This document shows positions 48,401-57,400 of a stretch of DNA of 64,000 bases, in pieces (positions within the stretch are counted from its first letter, which is position 1; the number at the start of each line of letters is the position of its first letter). The notes under the pieces were generated by a model that searched no databases, was not told the DNA's origin, and worked only from the letters and a program-made list of their open reading frames with translations. A program made the translations under genes and the position numbers. This DNA comes from Protonemura montana (lineage: Eukaryota > Arthropoda > Insecta > Plecoptera > Nemouridae), in contig OX387604.1 of the NCBI GenBank assembly GCA_947568835.1, positions 19,869,076-19,933,075 of the forward strand, in the 5' to 3' direction.

Positions 48401-51400
48401 ATACAGCCTAATAGTAGAGTACCTCTTCCAGCATACCCTACTAATACAGCCTAATAGTACCTATTTACTAGCAAATCATAAAACAGAGCTGGCCATATCT
48501 TCCTTCATGGTTACAAATAGCCCCAACATATTTGCATTAATTTATTTTACCTTATAGCCCTATTATAACGCCATGTTTTTTAGCTAAAATATGTTGATTT
48601 TGTGGAGGGTTTAGGAGTTGTTTGCTACCAAAATCATTAGCATCATATGTAAGGGATATCAAAAAGTAAATTGTATCAAAATCTTGAGATTCTGACAGCT
48701 GGTGACGGCTTAAGCCCCCCATTTTGTACATTTATTTAAAAAAATATTATGCTAATTGATTAGTGGTCACAACTCTAAATAAATTTCAATCCTGAAGGCC
48801 AAAAATGGATACCATCGTAATAACTGCATCTTTATCACTGGGTTTATAGTTTGATCAGAATCATAATGATCATAGTCTGAGGTTTTACTGTGTTATTAAT
48901 AAGTTATTGCTGAGTGATTACTGAGTGTCAACTGAGTGATTACAGATGTGAAGTTCAGTTTTGCCGAGGTTAGGACACAGTTAGGACACAATTAAGACAC
49001 AAGACACAAAGATTAAGTGTAGACCTGTCTCATAAAGTGCCTTTGTTTTCAGTCTGACCGCACAACGATTCATAAGAACCTCTGCGGCTGCCTGCTCGTC
49101 GCCGAAATCTTATTCCTGGCGGGAATCGGACAAACAGACAAACCCATCGTGTGTGGGATAGTGGCTGGGTTGCTGCACTTCTTCTTCCTATGTGCATTTG
49201 CTTGGATGTTCCTAGAAGGTAAACCAACTTACAAACCTCACATTTAACGGTATTTTACATGGTAATTTATTTATTTCGGTTTTATTGTGCCATATGCACA
49301 ATAAATTGCACGCTAAGAGGGACTTGCACCAAAATTGTCATCAATTGAAACTTTTTGTCAGAGCTGTGGTTCTCAACCCCTGTTTGCTATGTAACCGATT
49401 CTGCTTTTCAAAAAATAAGCACCACAAGATTTGCCTGGAGAGGTGGGGATAAAAATAAGTCCTCCTTGGGAAGCTCTGGCCTATCAAAATGTCTTAAGAC
49501 TTCAAATGCAGACATATGATAAACAAATTATTAAACCCACTCACTCAAAAGGATTTTATTCTGGTTGTGCATGGTCATAATTAGCAGAATGGAAATCAGG
49601 GCAATCATTTAAAATACATGAGGCTTAATGTGATTATCTTTTCTTGTTCCAGGTTTCCAGTTGTATGTGATGTTGATAGAAGTTTTCGAGGCAGAGAAGT
49701 CGCGTATTCGGTGGTACTACACTGTCGCTTACGGAGCGCCTTTCATAATCGTGGCTGTGTCATGTGTGGTCGACCCCTTCAGCTACGGCACTGAACGCTA
49801 CTGTTGGCTGAGAGCAGACAATTTCTTCATATTTAGTTTTGTGGGACCAGTCATTGCTGTGATACTTGTAAGTTATTATTATCAACTACCTGATAGAAAC
49901 TGGTGTGATTCCTGTTAATATTTTAATCTTCGTTTATTTATTTTATTTATTTAATGCTGGGCACAATTACATAGTATTTGTGTGAGCCTAAGTGCTAAGA
50001 AACATTTGCCGTTACGATGATTGCAATTGTGATTTTACTGTGACTTAGTAGAGAAGTTTGTGAAGTTTGTGTTTCACACAAATTGCCATACATAGTCCTG
50101 CCTATAGTGCATTAGCACTGAGAATTGTATTTAAAACACAATAACTAGGATTGGTTAGGTTAGGTAGACCATAATGTTTAATAAGACTTGCTTTAAGAAC
50201 TTGCAAAAGTAATTGTAATCATAATTCTCTTCAATGTGTTTCACATTGCTCAAGACACAAAGTCTTGTAAACTCGGTAATAAAAGGACGCAATCCAGAAC
50301 AAATGTCACGTAAAGCCACCATATTGTTCCTAAGTGTGTATTTCTCTTCTGTTTTCAGGCCAATCTAGTCTTCTTGAGCATGGCAATCTATATGATGTGT
50401 CGTCATGCTAATACGTCTGCTACACTCAAGAGCAAGGAGCATTCTCGTCTGGCCAGTGCAAGGTATATTTCCTGCTAAGCATAATCCATGGGGGCATGGG
50501 CAGATCAGTATTCACGTAACACTGGGCAGTAGCACTTGCACTTGGCATGATTCTTTCGCTCTGTGACACGAACAAATTTTAATAAACCGTTGTAATGACT
50601 TAAGAGTGTAAAAACCTATTCGGTGACCAGTATACCAATGCAAACAAATTTAGTGGTTAAGCTTATTTATTGGAGAGGGCTTTCAATTCGAGAAGTAATC
50701 AAATGTCTGTCGATATTTATATTAAAGATTAACTCCCTGTGCTCAGAACTCGTGCATGATTTGGATTCCAGCAGGGGTGGCTTAAGGGAAAACACCTAGG
50801 AAAACCTACTAACAGGCTACAACAGTAGGTGGTCATCTGAGGAATTAAATACCCTCAAATACCCTCCGTATCTTATAATTTCACATCTTTTGAGTTATCG
50901 AGGGAATTATTTTTGCGTATTAGTTTATTTGATTGATTAATTTTGATTTGAGCATCTAAAACATGATATACTGACATGTCGGTAATCAAAGGTATCAAGT
51001 AACATTAAGGTCTGTGGTGAATAATAATAATCATAATGCTTACTAGTAATTATAATGTGAATATAAATTAATAATACCAGCACTAATAATAATACCAATA
51101 TTGATAATAAAAAAAAACAAAAAAAAAACATAATAACAATAGTAGCAGTAATCAAAATAGTCATTTACATTTACCAAAATGCAGAATGAATGATTAATAA
51201 GAGGTGGCCTCTCTACCCCCCCCCCCTCTATCTCTCTCTCTCTTTATAAACACATACCTACACACAGGTACTTAAATAAATGTCATGCCTATTTTATTAT
51301 CTTGATTTTTCTCTCTTTACCAAGATGATTATGAAAGTATATATTGGTGTTGAAAACTGATTGTCAACTGTTGCTAATTGTTTTTATCGTGTTTATGAAC

Positions 51401-54400
51401 TGCCACAGTTGACAGTATTTACATATGCCATGGTGTTTGCAACTGTATTCATAACTCTACTGTTTTCTTCTCTTGCATGCTTAGTGGGAAGGAAGAGAAT
51501 GCTCTGCAGAACAAATTACAGTCACATTTGTAAGATCAATCAAATTATATTGATAAACCAAGGTATAGCCAAGGTATAGCCAAGCTCCAACTTTCCATTC
51601 CCTGCATTTTGTGGACCTGCTAGCAGTTGAGCGATATCAGGAAACCAGATGAAAGTTTCCTCTATCATTTACCCTGTACTGGTACTAAATGAAAGCCTCT
51701 AATGTAGAGAGTAGGACATGGCAAGTAGTAGATTTCAATGTTCAACCTGAAGAAAATATTCTAATCTATTAAGACATCTATTAATCTATTACATCATAGA
51801 TGTATTGACATCTCTTCGGGTAATTCTCGATAAACTATTGAACTTACCTGCAGCTACAACTTCTTTCTGGTTGAATAAAAAAAAATGCTCTGCTACTCTA
51901 TGGCCTTGCACAAAATATGTTTTTGCACAATATGGTTGCAAAAAACCAAAAAAGTTACAGATAAAAATAAATCTTTTACAGGACCATAAAAAATGTGGTT
52001 ACTCATTGAAAGGTTTTTTGAGAATTGCCTGTGTATACAGTGATCAGTATATGAATGATTGTAATCTGTCAGTATGTTCTCCACCCCTACCTGCTCTCTA
52101 TGGCACAGCTGGGCGGTGATATGCTCATCACCCCTACTCTGAGAAGTGTCTAACCTTCAACAGGACAATGTTAACTAAAAGCCTACTCTTGTTTTGTCTG
52201 TTTTCAGGGCCTGGCTGAGAGGTGCAATTGTACTCGTGTTTCTACTGGGACTCACGTGGACTTTTGGCCTGCTATATCTGAACCAAGAGTCGGTGATCAT
52301 GGCGTACATTTTTACCGTGCTAAATAGCTTGCAGGGATTGTTTATCTTTGTTTTCCATTGTGTTCAAAATGAGAAGGTAAGAAGGCTGTTAGGACTGCAA
52401 CGCACCACAACACTATTGTAATTCATAGCTGACAAATTGCTAGGTAGACAATCGAGCGTCGATTCACACTGTACATTTCTCAAGATTCAACTAGATACTT
52501 AAGAAATATTTATTGGATATTGAGGGAGTAGTTATTTTGTAAGTTACAGTCATTGACTTGTCTGTACATTTAAAATGGTGGCAATAAAGTTTTCCCTGAG
52601 ATAATTGACTACTTGGAAAGGAATCGAGTCAAAATGTAATTTGCCTCAACATATTTTCTTGCCTTTTTCTTGAGTTAAACAAACAGTTTGTTTTTTAATT
52701 ATTTATTTTGTGTAATTTCCAATGGCTTAGCTCAGGGAACGTTTTATTTTGTTACCTCCCATCAATATGATTTCCATCTCTAGGGCTGTGCATGTCACAT
52801 TTTTTCCCTTTATATATCATTTTTCTTCCCACTTAAGTTTACCGGTTTCTTTTCCTTTGTTTTTAGGTCCGCAAAGAGTATAGGAATTTTCTCAGCAGGC
52901 ACTCGTGGTTACCTAGTTGCGTGAAACAGTCAGTGGGCAGCAGCACAAAAGACGGCCGATCTGGCTTGTACGCCGGGTCCAACGGAAACCCGTCGGTGCC
53001 CAACTCTCACAGTACAGAGAGCTCAGCATTGGCGCCACAGGGGCCGATGGGGCCGCTGGGGCCGCACCAGGCAGCCGGGACTAGTGTGGGTGCCACTGCA
53101 CTCGCTCCCCCTCCTCCAATGAATCACACCAACACCACCACCAACCACTACCGACCGCCTCAGTCTAGCCCACTCCATTCGCTCTCTCAAGGTACTGCCT
53201 CCCCCAAGCTCTGCAAAGCTCTGCCGGGAGTTGCTAGTCGTGCTACCTTCGGGCTTCCAAAGCAGTTTCAAACATGTCCTAAGTCCAGAAAATGCTTTTA
53301 CAACCCGAGTTAAGCCTGCTGGATTACAGCGTAATTACGAAATCCAATCGGCGTATTTGCTTTCATCGATGACAGCATAACACAAAGTTGATGCTTGAAG
53401 TTGTCCTTGCGAATAACCGAACGATACTAGTGCCTACTCGTTTGGCACACATTAACAAACGCACGTTTGTGATTAGCCAATCAATTCAATGGTGGTTTTC
53501 CCTTTGCTTGGTCTCGTGTGGGCTCCGTTTGGGCTCCCAAGTCCCCCCCCCCCCCCCCCCCCTGGTGTCACCGCAAGTGCTGGTGCTTCTAGTCCTAGTG
53601 CTTGTATGAAGTGCTCGATGAGAAGCAATTGCCGTCAGCTGCTTTTACTAGAATTACTAACCATGCGATGTGCGATTTGCCACGTGCGATGCACCAACTG
53701 GCTTGGGAGGATGCGTCTAGACTGGGTGCTCATTTGGTGGTGTGTTTGTGTGTGTTTGTGTGTTAAAATGGTCTTTCTGTTCTAACAGTAGAAAGATAGC
53801 ATGTCTAACTAATAACAGCCTTTTCAACCATTTCGGTCTGGCTCTCTGCCCGCTGTTGCTGTGCATCGACATGCTATCTTACTATTCTCATAACAGGCTA
53901 AGAACGGCACGTGTCGGCACGGTCTGGGTCTGATCGCTTTCACTACTCCTAGCTTACTAAGTTTGGTGGAGCGGCATTTCTGAAAAAGTCACAGTACGTG
54001 TAATTGACTGAAAGTATATTGAACTACTGCTGTTAAGCTGTACAAGGGAGAGTGATCAATTTTGGTTCACCTGTACCTGGATCGACAAAGGCTTTCTGAT
54101 ATACGACCTTCAATATTAGGTTACAAATCTAAACTATTCAAATAAAGAATATATAACGTACAGTTTTGGCAAAATCTTGATAATAGTTGCTATGTTGCAT
54201 AACATTCCGCAACTTCTACCCAAGGTTTTTTCAAAATATTTTTTGAAATCTATGTGCCCTTGCCTTGTCTTTGCCTTGAACAGCTTAGCTCAATTAATTG
54301 ACCAAAACTGAATCAGACCCATGTCCATCCCACTTGCTAGCCTTTTACCAGCTAAGCTTTATACTATAGTGAGAAGTCTCCTAGGAATGATAGTGATACC

Positions 54401-57400
54401 AGCCTAAAATGCTACATTAGCCTGTTTCTTATATTATTTTACTCAGAATGCATAATATGATTTTATTGGAGCAATGGCGTTCTAGGAAGTCGGTAGTGTA
54501 GTGGAGTTCAAGCAAGTGGAGTTCAATTTGATTATCGGGCCATTTTCTGTTGCATTCATTTGCATTCTGTTCTGGACTTCCAACTTATGACTGGGTACAC
54601 TGCCCTAGCTAAGGCAGCTAGGGGCCTCCATTAGTTATAGAAGCCTTTGAAGCTTTTTTCTTTTTGAAACAACTATCTCCCAACCACCAAATGAAATGGA
54701 AGATGCAGAAGGTAAGATAACTTTACTTATCTTCGTTCAGAAAAAATGTGTGCCTAGATTTCGTGAAATTCTTTTGCCTTTCTAGCTCCAGTAAATGAAC
54801 CAACTGATTTCAATATTTCTCATTCTGAGTTTAATAGATAAACACCTTTTATCGTTAGAGGTGCAGCAACTTTGGATTGTGCCCGTGTAAGTTGCAAACA
54901 AATTAATCAGGACTGCCCGGTCCTTAAAACGAGTCGTATTATTGCCAAAATCCACCTCTACTAATAATTCAGTGGCCTTAGAAAATGTTAATCAGCCAGC
55001 AGAAAATATAAAACCAATTTTAAGCTTAATTGGTTCTCAAGCAGTCTTTTAAATAAAAACTATCCTATGCTCTTGAGTTGGGCAGAAATGCTTCAGGAAT
55101 TCCTTTGTCACTGTGCAGACAGCTCCTTTAAAAATGGAATGTTGGCCATTTCTAAAAGCCTGCCTTGTGTTGTCCATTCTAGTATTTCCTTCAACGGGAG
55201 TGGAGCTCTCGCATCAGCAACAACAACAGCACCAGCATCAACAACAGCACCCAAGGAAAGTGCTTGCCCGAGGGTCCCGTGGTTCCCCTGCAACGGGGTT
55301 CACACCGCGCTAGTGCAGTCAATGGAAACCCCTCCGAAGAAGTGGAGGTGTGTGCAACCACCTTGCCTTATATCCGAGACAAGCTCCGCGTGCAATGCAA
55401 TCCAAACATTCCCAAATCTGCCTCTGCCTCTACCTGGGGACCGCTTCATAGGCCTTTGATGTGGAAGGTGAGCTAATGCTTTAACGTACCTTAGGCATAC
55501 CTATAACTTACCCATCCAGTACCCACCCAGTACCTACCCATAACCCACCCAGAACCCACCCAGTACTTGACACTCGATGCATGCATAACTTGCTTTACGT
55601 GCTTGGCTTTTCTACCTTGGTAATGGTTAGGTCTGCTTTCTCTGGTGTAACAAACCATTTAATCAGAAATTGCTACTCAGTAGTGTTCATCCCTATTCCA
55701 GAGATCTCCTAAAATAAAAACGAAATTTTCACTCACAATGGTCATCATATTGCACCTTTATGCTACATAAACAAAAGTTGGAGGCTAACAATATCATCCC
55801 TGGACCACAGCATTCCAGTATCACAACATCACAGTATCACAGCCTAGGCATCCAAGTGAACAGGCAAGGTTCAAGATGGCACAATATTTGATTTCTTGAA
55901 ATAGAAAAGTGTCTCTACTGCGTTAGACAGGTTCAGCCAGAGTCCTGCGCTAACATAATACTGTTTGCGCTGGGAGATTTGCTTTTTAGAGCAATCAGCT
56001 TTTCAATTTTCACATATTTACTAATTTCTTGCAGAAGAAGCACATTTCAGTCTGGTTAACACTTGAGTCAACTTCCCAAGTGCGTCAACATTTCATGTAC
56101 TTTGCTTACAGGTTTATTTGTAATTATTTCATTGCCGAGTCTTCCAAGAAACGACTGGCGCACTTGTTGCCAGCTTGTTTCAGGATGTTAAACAACAGGT
56201 CTCGGACTTGGAACGTACCAACCTAATACCAGGGGTTAGAGAAAACCATTTGGAACCGTTTCAGAAATTAGGACCAGAATTTAGCCCGAAATAAATTGTG
56301 ACAGTTCTGTTATTAAATATTTAAGAAGTTCATATTATAAATTAAAAATATTATGTAGCTATAGTTAAAAAAAAAGCATGTTTGTAGTTACTGTAAATAA
56401 AATATTCTAAATTATTTGAAATGTTCCCTACTGACTACTATAAAAATATTTGGAAATGGTCAAAATGGGGTTAAATCTGCAATTTGTATTTATTGGCAGC
56501 AGACAATCACAACGTCATGGCTATTGTGTGACACATTAGAATAATAATACGGCCTATATAAAACTCTTTATTTTCAGGCCTAGCTATTCTTAATTTCACT
56601 TCGATGCTTGATGCTCAATGTGCCGAGAGTTTTAGTTGGTAACGTTAGTGCCCCCAAATTGTAAAGACATCTTGAAACGTGTGCCTAATTTGTGCATGAA
56701 ACCTATGCCAATGGCAAGCAACCTTTAAAATGCATGTGCAAAGATGAAAATGGTTTCTATGGTTTTGAGTTGCATTGTCAACTGTCTGAATAGTTCTCTG
56801 GTGGGGACGTAAATGTACAAAGTGTGCAATCTACTGATCAAATTGTGATGCTTAAAAAGACAGTCCAAGAAAGACAGGAATAAATTATTTATTTTCACTG
56901 AATCGTCGATTTTTTCGTAATGTGCTGGTGTTGGGTCAAAGACTGGACGAGTTAAGGTTAAATGAAAAGTGTTACGTAACTTATCGAGAGATGGAAGCTA
57001 TGGTGGATATAGTTTCGGCGCAAGTGCCTTAGAGTACTCTGGCCCTGAGTCAGTGCCTGGTCACTCTAGTCAGTGCCCTGGTGAGTGCCCAGATAGTGAG
57101 TACCTGACCAAGTGACCGACCAATGCGTTAGGGAAAATGTTAACAACGCAAGTGATCTCTTGAGGCCATCTGTCAGTAAGTTCTGTGTCCACCAGGGATT
57201 GGAACCGGAACCCTTCAAAATCCATTTAATTGGACTGGAACTGAAAAAGTAACAATAGTAATATTTTTTATTGTCTAAAAACCAAATACATGTTAAATTT
57301 CAAGTGACTATCAAAATATTTACAAGTGCATATTTAACCAATAAGTCAACCAAACAATATCACAAAAAACGTTGCGGTATCAGATCCTCTGTGAATTATA

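Noticed and set aside
51361..51579. Extra transmembrane exon between TM5 and TM6
   Set aside because: The frame is hydrophobic, but exons 11 and 12 join in phase and align without a gap to other latrophilins.
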